Of a DNA stretch of 53,727 bases, positions 1 through 10,152 are shown piece by piece. How positions within the stretch are numbered: the stretch's first letter is position 1; every line of letters starts with the position of its first letter. This DNA comes from Halobacteriovorax sp. (lineage in GTDB: Bacteria; Bdellovibrionota; Bacteriovoracia; Bacteriovoracales; Bacteriovoracaceae): positions 1 to 53,727 of the forward strand of contig JAIBDQ010000003.1 in assembly GCA_024686135.1 (NCBI GenBank). Direction: 5' to 3'. The notes under the pieces were generated by a model. That model was given only the letters and a program-made list of their open reading frames with translations, was not told the origin of the DNA and ran no database searches. The position numbers and the translations under genes are program-made.

Positions 1-1
1 A

Positions 2-67
2 CTTATCGACTGGTTTGTAGTCGATGGTGATATTAAAAGAAGGGAGGCGCGAAATGCAAAAGGATAG
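2..67 (+). CDS. nqrB: Na+-translocating NADH:quinone reductase subunit B, C-terminal tail (partial)
   Basis: Only the last 21 codons lie in the window. Read in frame 2 they give [21 protein letters not shown] followed by TAG at 65-67. This matches the usual end of NqrB, a membrane subunit that carries covalent FMN and helps move Na+; the basic stretch KRREAR is typical of that tail. The reading frame overlaps the start of nqrC by 14 nt, which fits translational coupling. Identification rests on a short tail plus the perfect operon context. Confidence 0.85.
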   Translation, partial: LIDWFVVDGDIKRREARNAKG

Positions 68-836
68 TACTGCAAAAACCATTTTGGTTGCATTTCTTCT
101 TTGTATGGTCTGTTCCGTTCTTGTTTCTACAGCAGCGGTAAAGTTAAAGAGCCGACAAATAGAGAATAAGAAACTGGATATTAAGAAAAACCTTTTGATG
201 GCGACAAAACTGATTGATTCGACGGCCACAAAAGAAGTGATAAATGAGACTTTTAAAAACGTAGAAACAAAGATCGTTGACTTAGAAACTGGCGAATTTG
301 TAACTGATGTAGATGTGGAAACTTTTGATGCGGTTAAGGCGAGTAAAGACCCCAAACGTAACGTCATTATTCCTTCTGATAAAGACCTCGGAAAAATCAA
401 AAAACGATCTAAATTAGAAAAGGTCTATTTTATAAAGGATGGCTCACAGATCGCTCAAATTGTTTTACCTGTTAATGGTAAAGGGTTGTGGTCTACTCTT
501 TACGGATTCTTGGCTCTTGCTCCCGATACGAAGACAATCCTTGGATTAGGCTTTTATCAGCATGGTGAAACAGCCGGACTTGGCGGTGAAGTCGATAACC
601 CTAAGTGGAAAGCGCAGTGGGGCGGTAAAGTCGCCTTTGATAATGACTGGAACCCAGTCGTAAAAGTCGTAAAAGGTTCAGTTATTCCAAGTTCAACCAA
701 TGCTCAACATCAAGTCGATGGTCTTTCAGGCGCGACAATCACCAGTAATGGTGTGACAGGACTTGTGAACTATTGGTTGGGAGGACATGGTTTCGGACCT
801 TTCCTCAGTAAACTTAGAGAAAGAGGAGGGAATTAA
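54..836 (+). CDS. nqrC: Na+-translocating NADH:quinone reductase subunit C
   Basis: NqrC is the single-helix, periplasm-facing subunit of the Na+-NQR complex that carries a covalently bound FMN. The 260-residue product has one N-terminal membrane helix (about residues 8-30). Its flavinylation motif SGAT is at residues 225-228, inside [14 protein letters not shown], so T228 is the expected FMN-phosphothreonine. I chose ATG 54 because GGGAGG lies just upstream and family members start at this point; an upstream in-frame ATG at 24 falls within nqrB. The ApbE flavin transferase that loads this Thr is encoded four genes downstream. Confidence 0.97.
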   Translation: MQKDSTAKTILVAFLLCMVCSVLVSTAAVKLKSRQIENKKLDIKKNLLMATKLIDSTATKEVINETFKNVETKIVDLETGEFVTDVDVETFDAVKASKDPKRNVIIPSDKDLGKIKKRSKLEKVYFIKDGSQIAQIVLPVNGKGLWSTLYGFLALAPDTKTILGLGFYQHGETAGLGGEVDNPKWKAQWGGKVAFDNDWNPVVKVVKGSVIPSSTNAQHQVDGLSGATITSNGVTGLVNYWLGGHGFGPFLSKLRERGGN

Positions 837-838
837 TT

Positions 839-1456
839 ATGAAAATTAAAGAAACGATATTCGACCCACTCTTTAAGAACAATCCAATTGCCCTTCAGAT
901 CCTTGGTATTTGTTCGGCCCTCGCTGTCACGACTAAAGTTGAAACATCTCTTGTTATGTCTGTGGCCGTTATCGCTGTTACAGGTTTTTCTAACTTTTTT
1001 GTTTCAATCATCAGAAATCATATCCCAAGTAGTATTCGTATTATCGTTCAGATGATTGTTATTGCTTCTCTTGTGATTCTGACCGACCAGATTTTAAAAG
1101 CCTACCTTTATGAAGTATCAAAAGGACTTTCAGTATATATCTCCCTTATTATTACGAACTGTATTGTGATGGGAAGAACTGAAGGCTTTGCCATGAAAAA
1201 TGGACCTTTTATTAGTTTTCTTGATGGTATTGGAAATGGACTTGGTTATTCAATTGTCCTGATTTTTGTGGGTGTTTTTAGAGAGCTCTTTGGATCTGGA
1301 TCAATATTAGGTTTTAAAATTCTTCCATTAGTTGCCGATGGTGGCTGGTACCAACCTAACGGTATGGCACTCTTATCACCAAGTGCATTTTTCCTTATTG
1401 GATTTTTCATCTGGGGTCTTAGAACCTGGAAGAAAGATCAAGTGGAAGAGAGGTAG
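839..1456 (+). CDS. nqrD: Na+-translocating NADH:quinone reductase subunit D
   Basis: NqrD is one of the two homologous integral membrane subunits (with NqrE) that form the core of the Na+ channel and hold an intramembrane iron centre in characterised complexes. The 205-residue product is strongly hydrophobic with about six membrane segments. It contains the family signatures [18 protein letters not shown] near the start and [15 protein letters not shown] mid-protein; the Cys in TNCIVMGR is an iron ligand in known structures. It starts 2 nt after nqrC and ends 2 nt before nqrE, so it sits in the middle of one operon. Confidence 0.97.
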   Translation: MKIKETIFDPLFKNNPIALQILGICSALAVTTKVETSLVMSVAVIAVTGFSNFFVSIIRNHIPSSIRIIVQMIVIASLVILTDQILKAYLYEVSKGLSVYISLIITNCIVMGRTEGFAMKNGPFISFLDGIGNGLGYSIVLIFVGVFRELFGSGSILGFKILPLVADGGWYQPNGMALLSPSAFFLIGFFIWGLRTWKKDQVEER

Positions 1457-1458
1457 TT

Positions 1459-2070
1459 ATGTTAGAGCATTATATAAGTTTATTTTTAAAGGCTGTTTTC
1501 GTAGAAAACCTTGCTTTGGCTTTTTTCCTTGGGATGTGTACTTTTCTGGCCGTCTCGAAACAAGTTAAGACTTCCATTGGTTTAGGAATTGCGGTAGTCG
1601 TGGTTCAGTCGATTACTATTCCAGTTAACAATTTAATTTATAATTATCTCTTAAAAGAAGGTGCTCTTGGTTGGGCGGGGATGCCAGAGGTTGATTTATC
1701 ATTTCTAGGTCTTATTTCTTATATTGGAGTTATCGCAGCGATCGTTCAGATCTTAGAGATGACTTTAGATAAGTTCTTTCCAGCTCTCTATAGTGCCCTC
1801 GGAATCTTCCTTCCTCTTATTACTGTAAACTGTGCCATCCTTGGTGGGTCACTCTTCATGGTTGAAAGAGATTACAACTTTGCTGAGTCAGTAGTTTTCG
1901 GATTTGGTTCAGGAGTTGGATGGGCCCTCGCAATTATGGCCTTGGCAGGTATTAGAGAAAAAATGAGATATTCTGATGTTCCAGATGGACTTAGAGGATT
2001 AGGAATTACGTTTATTACAGTTGGTTTAATGGCGCTTGGGTTTTTAGCCTTTAGTGGAATCCAACTATAA
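1459..2070 (+). CDS. nqrE: Na+-translocating NADH:quinone reductase subunit E
   Basis: NqrE is the paralogue of NqrD in the membrane core. The 203-residue product has about six membrane helices. It shows the conserved opening [20 protein letters not shown], whose Cys corresponds to an iron ligand, and [13 protein letters not shown] in the second half. Length and motif order match the family closely. It starts at ATG 1459 just after the nqrD stop, and a GAGAGG sequence at the end of nqrD serves as ribosome binding site. Confidence 0.97.
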   Translation: MLEHYISLFLKAVFVENLALAFFLGMCTFLAVSKQVKTSIGLGIAVVVVQSITIPVNNLIYNYLLKEGALGWAGMPEVDLSFLGLISYIGVIAAIVQILEMTLDKFFPALYSALGIFLPLITVNCAILGGSLFMVERDYNFAESVVFGFGSGVGWALAIMALAGIREKMRYSDVPDGLRGLGITFITVGLMALGFLAFSGIQL

Positions 2071-2082
2071 AGAGAGAATGAG

Positions 2083-3306
2083 ATGAATGAAATTGTCTTA
2101 GGTGTATCAATGTTTACGGCCGTCGTCCTAGTCCTTGTACTAGTGATCTTGTTTGCGAAAAGCAAGCTTGTAGCGTCTGGTCCCGTTAAATTAAATATCA
2201 ATGGTGAAAAAGACGTAGAAGTTGGTGCCGGCGGAAAATTATTAAATGTCCTTGCCGATGAAAAACTTTTTGTTTCTTCAGCATGTGGTGGCGGTGGTAC
2301 TTGCGGTCAGTGTAAAGTAAACGTCTTAGAAGGCGGTGGAGAAATTCTTCAAACTGAGCTTTCACATATCACAAAAAAAGAAGCGAGAGAGGGATGTCGG
2401 CTATCTTGTCAGGTTGCTGTTAAGCAAGACATGAAAATTGAAGTTCCGGAAGAGGTCTTTGGTGTTAAAAAGTGGGAATGTACAGTCCGCTCGAATCATA
2501 ATGTGGCGACTTTTATTAAGGAACTTGTTCTTGATCTTCCAGAAGGAGAGAGTGTTCCCTTTAGGGCCGGTGGATTTATTCAAATTGAAAGACCTCCCGG
2601 ACTTTCGATTGACTATAAAGATTTTGATGTAGAAGAAGAATATAAAGGCGACTGGGATCATTTTAATATTTGGCAGTACAAGTCTGTTGTTCCAGAAGAA
2701 ACAATCAGAGCTTATTCAATGGCCAATTACCCTGAAGAAAAGGGTATGATCATGTTGAATGTTAGAATCGCTTCTCCTCCTCCGCGTCTGCCTGATGTTG
2801 AGCCTGGTAAAATGAGTTCTTATATTTTTAATCTAAAGCCAGGAGATAAATGCACTATCTCTGGACCTTTTGGAGAGTTTTTCGCCAAAGATACAAAAAA
2901 AGAAATGGTCTTTGTTGGTGGTGGTGCAGGAATGGCGCCAATGAGGTCACATATCTTTGATCAGTTCAGAAGAATTAAAACTGATAGAAAGGTTACTTTT
3001 TGGTACGGAGCTCGTTCAAAAAGAGAAATGTTCTATGTTAATGACTTTGATACTATTCAAAAAGAAAATGAGAACTTCACTTGGCATTGTGCTTTATCCG
3101 ACGCCCTACCTGAAGATGAGTGGGAAGGGTATACAGGTTTTATTCACCAGGTTCTCTATGATAATTATTTAAAAGATCATCCAGCACCTGAAGATTGTGA
3201 ATACTATCTTTGTGGACCTCCAATCATGAATAAATGTGTTATTGATATGCTCGTGGACTTAGGTGTGGAGCGTGATGATATTATGTTGGATGATTTCGGA
3301 GGCTAA
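2083..3306 (+). CDS. nqrF: Na+-translocating NADH:quinone reductase subunit F (NADH-oxidising, 2Fe-2S and FAD)
   Basis: NqrF is the electron entry subunit. It takes a hydride from NADH onto FAD and passes electrons to a plant-type 2Fe-2S cluster. The 407-residue product has an N-terminal helix (about residues 4-25) and a ferredoxin domain with [11 protein letters not shown] (C68, C74, C77) plus C109. A ferredoxin-reductase module follows, with RAYSMANY for FAD binding and [13 protein letters not shown] for nucleotide binding. The ending LDDFGG is typical. The stop at 3304-3306 overlaps the start region of apbE. Confidence 0.98.
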   Translation: MNEIVLGVSMFTAVVLVLVLVILFAKSKLVASGPVKLNINGEKDVEVGAGGKLLNVLADEKLFVSSACGGGGTCGQCKVNVLEGGGEILQTELSHITKKEAREGCRLSCQVAVKQDMKIEVPEEVFGVKKWECTVRSNHNVATFIKELVLDLPEGESVPFRAGGFIQIERPPGLSIDYKDFDVEEEYKGDWDHFNIWQYKSVVPEETIRAYSMANYPEEKGMIMLNVRIASPPPRLPDVEPGKMSSYIFNLKPGDKCTISGPFGEFFAKDTKKEMVFVGGGAGMAPMRSHIFDQFRRIKTDRKVTFWYGARSKREMFYVNDFDTIQKENENFTWHCALSDALPEDEWEGYTGFIHQVLYDNYLKDHPAPEDCEYYLCGPPIMNKCVIDMLVDLGVERDDIMLDDFGG

Positions 3307-4333
3307 AATTAAGCAGCTTTTCATCCTTTGCGGCCTTATCATGATTCTGGGCTGCCAAAAAGAAATAGAGCCTTCCCACATAGTGGGAAGGACTATGGGA
3401 ACTTCCTATTCAATAAAATACTATTCTACAGACAGATCTCTTAAAATTACTTCAGTCAATAAAGAGGTCAATAGACTCTTGATTGAGGTTAATAGACAAA
3501 TGTCTACATATATACCGACCTCTGAGATCTCTCGGTTCAATAAGGAAATAAAAAGTGATACGGCCTATCCCATCAGTGACGATTTCTTTTTTGTTCTTTC
3601 AGAGTCTATTGAGATTGCAAAGAAGACCAAAGGGCAGTTTGACCCAACGATTGGTCCACTCGTTAATCTTTGGGGCTTCGGGCCTAGTGGGCTAAAGAAA
3701 GTTCCATCAAAGGAGCAAATTGAAATAGCTAAGAGCATTGTGGGTTATGAGAAACTAACCTTAGATAGTGAAAGTAAAAAGATATCTAAAAAAACCGATA
3801 AGCTATATCTCGACCTTTCAGCTTCCGCTAAAGGTTTTGCAGTAGATAAGGTCTCGGACTATCTTGAATCATTAGGTATTAGTAGCTATATGGTTGAGAT
3901 AGGCGGGGAAGTTCGAACCAAAGGAACTAAGAATAAGAGGCCTTGGAGGGTTGCTATTGAGGCACCTCACCCAACGGATCAGACAAAACCATATCAAAGG
4001 ATCTTAGAGCTAAAGGATCATGCTGTGGCCACCAGTGGAAATTATCGAAACTTCTTTGAGAAGAATGGCAAAAAGTTTGGTCATACAATAGACTATAGGA
4101 CTGGTCGCCCAACGGAACACACTCTGGCCTCAGTCTCCATAATAACTAAAGATTCTTGTACTAGGGCCGATGCTTGGGCCACCGCACTTATGGTCATGGG
4201 GCCACTTGAAGCACTCAAGTTTGCTGAAAAAAATGGAATTAAGGCATTACTTGTATATAAACTCGCTGGTCAATCTGAAAGCTCTTTTATAGAAAAGACC
4301 ACTTCTCATTTAGACAAGGAATTTGGCCTATGA
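3290..4333 (+). CDS. apbE: FAD:protein FMN transferase, lipoprotein
   Basis: ApbE transfers FMN from FAD onto Thr residues of target proteins; here the targets should be NqrB and NqrC. The product carries a lipoprotein signal ending in LIMILGC, so it is expected on the periplasmic side. Family motifs follow in order: [72 protein letters not shown] and [14 protein letters not shown], whose Asp and Thr are the Mg2+ site. The start is uncertain. ATG 3290 overlaps nqrF by 17 nt, but GGAGG at 3298-3302 points to an ATT codon at 3308 that would give a textbook signal peptide. The stop overlaps nqrM as ATGA. Confidence 0.96.
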   Translation: MISEAKIKQLFILCGLIMILGCQKEIEPSHIVGRTMGTSYSIKYYSTDRSLKITSVNKEVNRLLIEVNRQMSTYIPTSEISRFNKEIKSDTAYPISDDFFFVLSESIEIAKKTKGQFDPTIGPLVNLWGFGPSGLKKVPSKEQIEIAKSIVGYEKLTLDSESKKISKKTDKLYLDLSASAKGFAVDKVSDYLESLGISSYMVEIGGEVRTKGTKNKRPWRVAIEAPHPTDQTKPYQRILELKDHAVATSGNYRNFFEKNGKKFGHTIDYRTGRPTEHTLASVSIITKDSCTRADAWATALMVMGPLEALKFAEKNGIKALLVYKLAGQSESSFIEKTTSHLDKEFGL

Positions 4334-4527
4334 AAATCTTTCTTATTACTTTTGGAACCATGCTTTCAGTTATCTTACTTATGGCAGTAGGAGCTATTTT
4401 CAATAAAAAGTTTTTAAATGGCTCTTGTGGTGGTCTCGGGAAGCTTATGGGTGAAGATTGTATGTTTTGTGAAAAGAAGGATGAGTGCGAGAAAGAAAAA
4501 TCTGATAAGGAAACTTTCGACGTTTAG
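4330..4527 (+). CDS. nqrM: Na+-NQR maturation factor NqrM
   Basis: NqrM is a small membrane protein required for assembly of Na+-NQR, probably delivering iron to the NqrD/NqrE centre. The 65-residue product has one N-terminal helix (residues 3-23). It then shows the family hallmark GSCGGLG and four cysteines at C33, C44, C47 and C53, followed by a charged tail. Its place after apbE, with a 4-nt ATGA overlap, is the standard arrangement. The stop codon TAG (4525-4527) overlaps the stop of the convergent radical SAM gene. Confidence 0.94.
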   Translation: MKIFLITFGTMLSVILLMAVGAIFNKKFLNGSCGGLGKLMGEDCMFCEKKDECEKEKSDKETFDV

Positions 4528-5924
4528 GCCCTGGCAATCTCATTTTGATTTGTAAGAGGGTACCCTTGAGTAACACCTAGAATCTTTAAAAAACTTCTTA
4601 ATAAATAATGCCTAAATTTTCTTATCCAGTAATTATTTAAGAAATTCTTAGTGTACCATCTTCCATTATTAGCAAATTTTACTCCATAGAAATCTAAGTT
4701 ATCCCAAATTTCAGTCTGTTTTGTTACTTCAAGGGGAATGCCTGGATAGATCCTATGAAAATATGGATTTAAGTCTCTTAAGGTTTTTAAAGTCTCAAAA
4801 AAGTTGAACCAAGATTCACCGGGGAAGCCAATTAATATTTGGCTATCTACGTGAATACCAGCCTCATAAGTGTCTTTTACGCATCTATAGATTTCTTTTA
4901 CGGTGTATTGCTTCTTCATTAAATTTAAAACATTCTGTGACCCAGACTCAATTCCATAATTGACGGTATGACAGCCAGCTTTTTTCATTTTTCTTAAAAG
5001 CTCAGGAGTTAACTTTTTATCAATTCGACAAAATCCATTCCAGCCTACGACTAAGCTCCGCTCTAAGATAAGGTCAACCATACTTTCTAGAAGTCGATGG
5101 TTTCCATTCATAAGACTATCGACAATCCTAAAATCTGAAATTCCATGATTCTTTACATGCAACTCCATTTCATCAACTATCTGTAGCGCCGTCTTTGTAC
5201 GAAAGCTTACCCAGAAGTTTGTTTCCGAACAAAAGGTGCAACTCGCAATACAGCCTCTTGAAAACTCAATGGGGATATTTTGGCCTGTGTATTTACTAAA
5301 ATCAAAGTCTGAAAAATCGGGAGAGGGTAGGTTTTTCATCTTAAGCAATGGTCTTTCTGGACCTAAAGTAAGGCTCCCATCTTCTTCTCTCAAGATAACA
5401 CCAGGAATAAATTTTTTAGTGTATGTACCTTGGAAAAAATCAAGAAGCTCTTCAACACTCTCTTCACCTTCTCCGATTATGGCAGCATCTATATTTAGGT
5501 TTTCAAAATCAAACTTGGCGTCATCTTTATTTACCTGAGCCCCACCGATAAAAATCTTCATAGAAGGGTTCATTTTCCTAAGTATGGCGATAACCGTTCG
5601 GGTAATGTGAATATTAGTCGAATACACAGAAAAACCAATTGCATCGTAATTACTTTGAAGGATCTCTTTGGTGAAGTCTTGAATAAGAGGAGATATAAAA
5701 GGTTTAATATGTTCATTATAAAGTTTGAAGTTTTGCCAGTAGTCAGCTTCTTCCATGCTCCAAAACTTTGAATGAGTCATTTTGAACATATCCCAACCTT
5801 TGATATTATAATCTAGGGTCGTGACTTCATGACCTTTCTCTTGAAGGTATCCCTTAAGGGCCGCGATTCCTAAAGGGGGGGCGTAAGGAAGCCAGGCGGG
5901 CATGAATACTAATGCGATTTTCAT
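4524..5924 (-). CDS. B12-binding-domain radical SAM protein
   Basis: The 466-residue product begins MKIALVFMPAWLPYAPPLGI. It has an N-terminal cobalamin-binding-type Rossmann domain (about 1-190, with PPLGIAALKGYL and IGEGEESVEELL). A radical SAM TIM barrel follows, with the 4Fe-4S motif CIASCTFC (C225, C229, C232). Later GIESGSQNVLNLMKK and LIGFPGES are typical of the MiaB/HpnP-like class that methylates or rearranges unactivated carbons. The substrate cannot be told from sequence. I chose ATG 5924; a longer frame upstream lies inside the neighbouring oxidoreductase and is a shadow. It is probably co-transcribed with that oxidoreductase, 40 nt upstream. Confidence 0.9.
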   Translation of the reverse strand: MKIALVFMPAWLPYAPPLGIAALKGYLQEKGHEVTTLDYNIKGWDMFKMTHSKFWSMEEADYWQNFKLYNEHIKPFISPLIQDFTKEILQSNYDAIGFSVYSTNIHITRTVIAILRKMNPSMKIFIGGAQVNKDDAKFDFENLNIDAAIIGEGEESVEELLDFFQGTYTKKFIPGVILREEDGSLTLGPERPLLKMKNLPSPDFSDFDFSKYTGQNIPIEFSRGCIASCTFCSETNFWVSFRTKTALQIVDEMELHVKNHGISDFRIVDSLMNGNHRLLESMVDLILERSLVVGWNGFCRIDKKLTPELLRKMKKAGCHTVNYGIESGSQNVLNLMKKQYTVKEIYRCVKDTYEAGIHVDSQILIGFPGESWFNFFETLKTLRDLNPYFHRIYPGIPLEVTKQTEIWDNLDFYGVKFANNGRWYTKNFLNNYWIRKFRHYLLRSFLKILGVTQGYPLTNQNEIARA

Positions 5925-5964
5925 TGCCTCTATAGTAGCAAAGAAACCAGTTCCTTCAAAACGC

Positions 5965-7026
5965 TTAAAACTTAGACTTTTGATGAATAATTTTAGCCAG
6001 TTCCAGTGCATCTGTTCTGATTCCCCTAAGGAAACGACTTTGAATAGAGCATTGATGATCAAGACCGAGGAAGAATAGGCCTTTGCAGTAGAGGGCTTCA
6101 AATGTGTTTGAGAGTCTGGGAAGGCCTGTTTTTTCAATCTCCACCAGTTCGCCCAAGTAATCGAACTTTGGCCTAAAGCCAGTGGCAAAGATGACAGAAT
6201 CAAATGGTTCTGTAGCTCCGTCTTCAAAAGTTACGGCGTTCTTATGAAAACTCTTTATTTTCGGTAAAAGCCTTACTTTTTTAGAATCGATTAATTTCTT
6301 AGCATCATAAGGCATTGGGGCACTGGTCGGAATCTTTTCTTCCTTCAAGCTTTGGATCGGCTTTTCCAGGTAATCAATAAAAAGAAGTCCTAATTGAAAA
6401 AATGGGGGGGGAGACATGGATACAATCTTCGAGCGACTGCTGATTGAGATATCAATTTTTTTGTTAGCTAGTTCAAGCAAAACTTGTCCCGCACTCAGCT
6501 TTGATCCCACAACAAGGACCTTCTTAGCATTATTTAAAGTCGATAGATTTTTATAGTTTCTTATATGCAAGCAATGGACTTCTGTTTCCTCAAGACCAGG
6601 GTAATTTGGTATAAAGGGGAAGCTATAGTATCCCGTTGCATTGACTAAGGAATGACCAAAATAGGAGTGAGCCTCAGTCTTAACTTCAAAAATACCATTT
6701 TCTTTAGCTACCCCTAAAACCTTTGCATTTAAAATGATATTTAGGTCATTGGATCTAGCGATTTCCTCCAAATAGGATTGAAAGTTTTTTGCTGTGACTT
6801 GGGAGAGCATAGGGAATTTTCTTTTATCTTTTTTTAAAAGATAATTACTTTTCCAAAGACTTACCAGAGATAGATAGTCGGGCATCTCGCTCCAAGAATT
6901 ACCAATTTTACTTCCTGATTCTAGGATTAGAGAGTCCTGGCCAAGCTCCTTCAATTGGAGTGCTAAGCTAAGACCACTTGGTCCTGCCCCTATGATTATT
7001 ACTGATGTTTTATTATCTGAAGTCAT
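5965..7026 (-). CDS. FAD/NAD(P)-binding oxidoreductase, flavin monooxygenase-like
   Basis: The 353-residue product has an N-terminal FAD-binding Rossmann fold (VIIIGAGPSGLSLALQL), a second nucleotide-binding fold in the middle (KVLVVGSKLSAGQVLLEL) and the late motif VIFATGFRPKFDYL. These are the three hallmarks of class B flavoprotein monooxygenases and related CzcO/YpdA-type oxidoreductases. The monooxygenase fingerprint FxGxxxHxxxY is only weakly represented, so a thiol or other substrate is possible. It lies upstream of the radical SAM gene on the same strand. A run of eight G (6404-6411) lies inside the gene in the SPPPFF codons. Confidence 0.85.
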   Translation of the reverse strand: MTSDNKTSVIIIGAGPSGLSLALQLKELGQDSLILESGSKIGNSWSEMPDYLSLVSLWKSNYLLKKDKRKFPMLSQVTAKNFQSYLEEIARSNDLNIILNAKVLGVAKENGIFEVKTEAHSYFGHSLVNATGYYSFPFIPNYPGLEETEVHCLHIRNYKNLSTLNNAKKVLVVGSKLSAGQVLLELANKKIDISISSRSKIVSMSPPPFFQLGLLFIDYLEKPIQSLKEEKIPTSAPMPYDAKKLIDSKKVRLLPKIKSFHKNAVTFEDGATEPFDSVIFATGFRPKFDYLGELVEIEKTGLPRLSNTFEALYCKGLFFLGLDHQCSIQSRFLRGIRTDALELAKIIHQKSKF

Positions 7027-7110
7027 GAAGTTATTATAACTAAAAATGGAGGGGGAAGTCTTTTCTTATTGATGAGTTAGCTAGTAAAGAGAACTAAAAT
7101 AGTAAGTATT

Positions 7111-10100
7111 ATGAAGACTATAATTACTTATCTTGTGAGGCGACCTCTAGTATCGAAGTTGATATTAGTATTCATTTTTGTTGGTAGCCTTTTATCGTTT
7201 AAGACGATCGAAAGAAATAGTTATCCTCCTATTGATCTACACACTATTGATATAAAAACTATTTACCCTGGAGCCAGTCCAGAGGATATTGAGCTAAACG
7301 TAACTTCTAAAATAGAGCAGGCCATAAAGCCATTAACAGGGATCAAATATGTGACTTCCCAGTCAATGGAAAATCAGTCAAAAGTAAAAGTTGTCTTAGA
7401 TCAATCATATAAAAATTTAGAAGCTATTAAAGATGAAATCAGAAGGTCTGTTGATAATGTCTCTGATCTGCCATCTGATATGGAAGAAAGACCATTCTTT
7501 TTCGAAACAAAAGTTGATAACTTTCCGGTCTATGATGTCGCCTTAATCTGGGAAGGAAAAACACAAAGAGAAGTAAGGCATCATTTAAAAAAACTTCAAA
7601 GAACGATCGAAAGAATTCCAGGAGTTTCAAAAGTTACAAGCTCTGGGGAAAGAAGAGAGGAGATACAAATCCGATTAGATTTAACTAAGCTTAACAAGCT
7701 TTCTGTGTCTTTTCAGGAAGTTTTAAATGCCATAAAGGAAAATAAATTAAGACTTAGCGGTGGGCAATTAGAGTCATTTGTTCATAGAAAAGGAATCATT
7801 ACAATTTCGGAGTTTGAAAAAATCTCTGATATAGAAAGAATAATTGTAAGAAGTAATGAGGCCGGAAAAAGAATCAGAATTAAAGACCTGGGAACCGTTG
7901 AAAATGCTCTTGAAAAAGAAAATATTATAACGAGATATAATGGAAGGAAGGGGCAAGGTCTTTGGGTTTATAAGAAGCCTGGTGTCGATATTATAAAAAT
8001 AGTCGACGAAATAAAGGAAAAGGTAGAGCTTTTCTCAATTAAAGATGCCCCGCAAGGAATGAAGTTAGTTACAACTCATGATGCTAGTGTAGAGACTCGG
8101 TCTAGATTAGGTATGGTTTCTAATAATGTTCTTCTTGGTCTTGCTCTCGTTGTAGGTATTTTACTGTATTTCTTTAACTTAAAGTTGGCACTTTGGACCG
8201 CTATCGGGATTCCTGTCTCCTTGGCCATGGCCATGACGGCACTACCTTTCTTAGGTGTTACGATTAACAGTATTTCACTTTGTGGGGTAATCGTCGTTCT
8301 TGGAATGGTTGTTGATGATGCAATAATTATAAGTGAGAGTATTTTTAGACAAGTAGAAGAAGATGGAGAAAAAGGGGATATAGAAAAACTGGTTTCTGGC
8401 GTATTATCAGTTGCTAAACCAGTAAGCCTGACCATTTTTACTACACTTATAAGCTTTATTCCTATCTACTTTATTCCTGGAATGGTTGGTCAGTTTACTG
8501 CGGAAATTCCAACCGTTGTGATTGTGATCTTAATGGCATCCCTAATGGAGGCTCTCTTTTTTCTTCCCGTTCATCTCTATGGAATTAAAAAAGGTGAACG
8601 CGAGCCACCTGGAACTAAAGTACTTGAAAAGCTAGAAGTCCTTTATGTAAAAAGCTTAAGATGGTTATTAGAAAAGGGAGGGAAGGCCTTACTCTTAATT
8701 TTAATGGGTTTATCTGCTGGTTTAGCTCTTTTTTTAATAAATCCAGATTTCGAATTATTTCCAAGCGAGCAAGCTTCTAGGATTTATCTTTATGGAAGAG
8801 TAGAAGCAGGTAAGACTTTAGCTTATACCAATAAAAAAATTCTATCACTAGAGAAAGAGTTACAGAAGTTAAAGCCCGGGGATGTCCGAAGTTTTCGCAC
8901 AAGAGTGGGAAGAAGTTATCTTGGGAATAATAAATGTATTAGCTGTTTTTATATTAAGATTGAACTGACCTCTTTTAATTCAAGAGATAGAAATGCGAAT
9001 AAAATATCCGAGGAACTTGTCGCTCAGAATAAAGACTTTGTTGAGCTCAGTTACCGTGTAGACAACGGCGCGCCACCTCTTGGTTCAGGAATAGAGATTC
9101 ATGTAATGGGAGAAGACAATAAAAAAAGGGGCGAACTTGTATCTAAAATTGAAACCATCTTAAAGAAGAATCCCCTTGAAGAAATTGTAAATGATTCAGA
9201 AAAAGGCAGTAAAACCTTTAAGCTCATTCCCATCTATAAAAATATAAGTAGGTATCAAACCTCCGTCTCTGAAATCGCGAAAACAATAAGAGTCGCGTTT
9301 GAGGGGAGTATTGTCAGTTATGTTCAAAGAAATTATGAGAAAGTTCCGTTTAGAGTTTTACTAGACGATGACTCACAAAACTTTGTGAAGCCACTAGACG
9401 GATTAAAGGTTTTGAATAAAAAAGGTCATCTTATAGAGCTTAGGCGTCTCGTTAATATTGTCGAAGAAGATAGCGCTTCCGTTATTCATCACTACGATTT
9501 TGAGAGATCCACTACTGTTAAAGCGAAGATTCTGTCTTCAAATAAGAAGGATTTGTATAAAAAAATAAATAAAGAATTAACACCAATAATGAAAGAATAT
9601 CCTAGCATGAGATTAGATGTAGGCGGGCAGGTTAAAAAGTCCCACGAAGCCTATGAAAAAACCGGGATTGCCTTTTTTGTTGCAATACTTGGAATATATT
9701 TGTTTTTAACAATTCAATTTAATTCCTTTACTACTCCTCTCGTAATTGTTTCTTCAATACCCTTTGGCCTCTTAGGAATTTTATTTTTCTTCAAGTTACA
9801 CTCTGCACCTATCTCTTTCATGGCCTTGATTGGAATTGTCGGTTTTTCTGGGGTCGTCATTAATGACTCATTAATCATGGTCGACCTCATTGATAAATTA
9901 AAAAATAACTCAAGTGAATTAATGGAGAATATAATTGAGGGAGCTAAAATTCGAATGAGGCCTATCGTTCTGACAACGATAACAACGATTGTCGGATTGA
10001 TTCCCAGTATCTATGGAATTATTGGTGATACCGATGCATTTATTTCCCCAATGGTATTGGCCATGGGTTCAGGTCTCTTAGTAGGAACTATATCTGTTCT

Positions 10101-10152
10101 ATTCTTTATACCCCTTATCTACTTTTTAATTAGTTCTTTAAAGGTGAAGTAG
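7111..10152 (+). CDS. RND-family efflux/transport permease (AcrB-like)
   Basis: This is a 1013-residue protein with the RND layout: one N-terminal helix, a large periplasmic loop, a helix bundle (about 325-550), a second periplasmic loop and a final helix bundle (about 855-1010). The intramembrane proton-relay acidic pair is visible in GMVVDDAIIISESIFR. The gene has no adaptor or outer membrane partner beside it, unlike the set at 41715-47022, so it either borrows partners or works alone. The next gene overlaps its stop codon by 1 nt. The substrate cannot be predicted. Confidence 0.92.
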   Translation: MKTIITYLVRRPLVSKLILVFIFVGSLLSFKTIERNSYPPIDLHTIDIKTIYPGASPEDIELNVTSKIEQAIKPLTGIKYVTSQSMENQSKVKVVLDQSYKNLEAIKDEIRRSVDNVSDLPSDMEERPFFFETKVDNFPVYDVALIWEGKTQREVRHHLKKLQRTIERIPGVSKVTSSGERREEIQIRLDLTKLNKLSVSFQEVLNAIKENKLRLSGGQLESFVHRKGIITISEFEKISDIERIIVRSNEAGKRIRIKDLGTVENALEKENIITRYNGRKGQGLWVYKKPGVDIIKIVDEIKEKVELFSIKDAPQGMKLVTTHDASVETRSRLGMVSNNVLLGLALVVGILLYFFNLKLALWTAIGIPVSLAMAMTALPFLGVTINSISLCGVIVVLGMVVDDAIIISESIFRQVEEDGEKGDIEKLVSGVLSVAKPVSLTIFTTLISFIPIYFIPGMVGQFTAEIPTVVIVILMASLMEALFFLPVHLYGIKKGEREPPGTKVLEKLEVLYVKSLRWLLEKGGKALLLILMGLSAGLALFLINPDFELFPSEQASRIYLYGRVEAGKTLAYTNKKILSLEKELQKLKPGDVRSFRTRVGRSYLGNNKCISCFYIKIELTSFNSRDRNANKISEELVAQNKDFVELSYRVDNGAPPLGSGIEIHVMGEDNKKRGELVSKIETILKKNPLEEIVNDSEKGSKTFKLIPIYKNISRYQTSVSEIAKTIRVAFEGSIVSYVQRNYEKVPFRVLLDDDSQNFVKPLDGLKVLNKKGHLIELRRLVNIVEEDSASVIHHYDFERSTTVKAKILSSNKKDLYKKINKELTPIMKEYPSMRLDVGGQVKKSHEAYEKTGIAFFVAILGIYLFLTIQFNSFTTPLVIVSSIPFGLLGILFFFKLHSAPISFMALIGIVGFSGVVINDSLIMVDLIDKLKNNSSELMENIIEGAKIRMRPIVLTTITTIVGLIPSIYGIIGDTDAFISPMVLAMGSGLLVGTISVLFFIPLIYFLISSLKVK

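Noticed and set aside
6404-6411. G8 tract as a phase-variation switch
   Set aside because: It lies within Ser-Pro-Pro-Pro codons of an intact flavoprotein; a single tract of this length with no contingency-type product is weak evidence.
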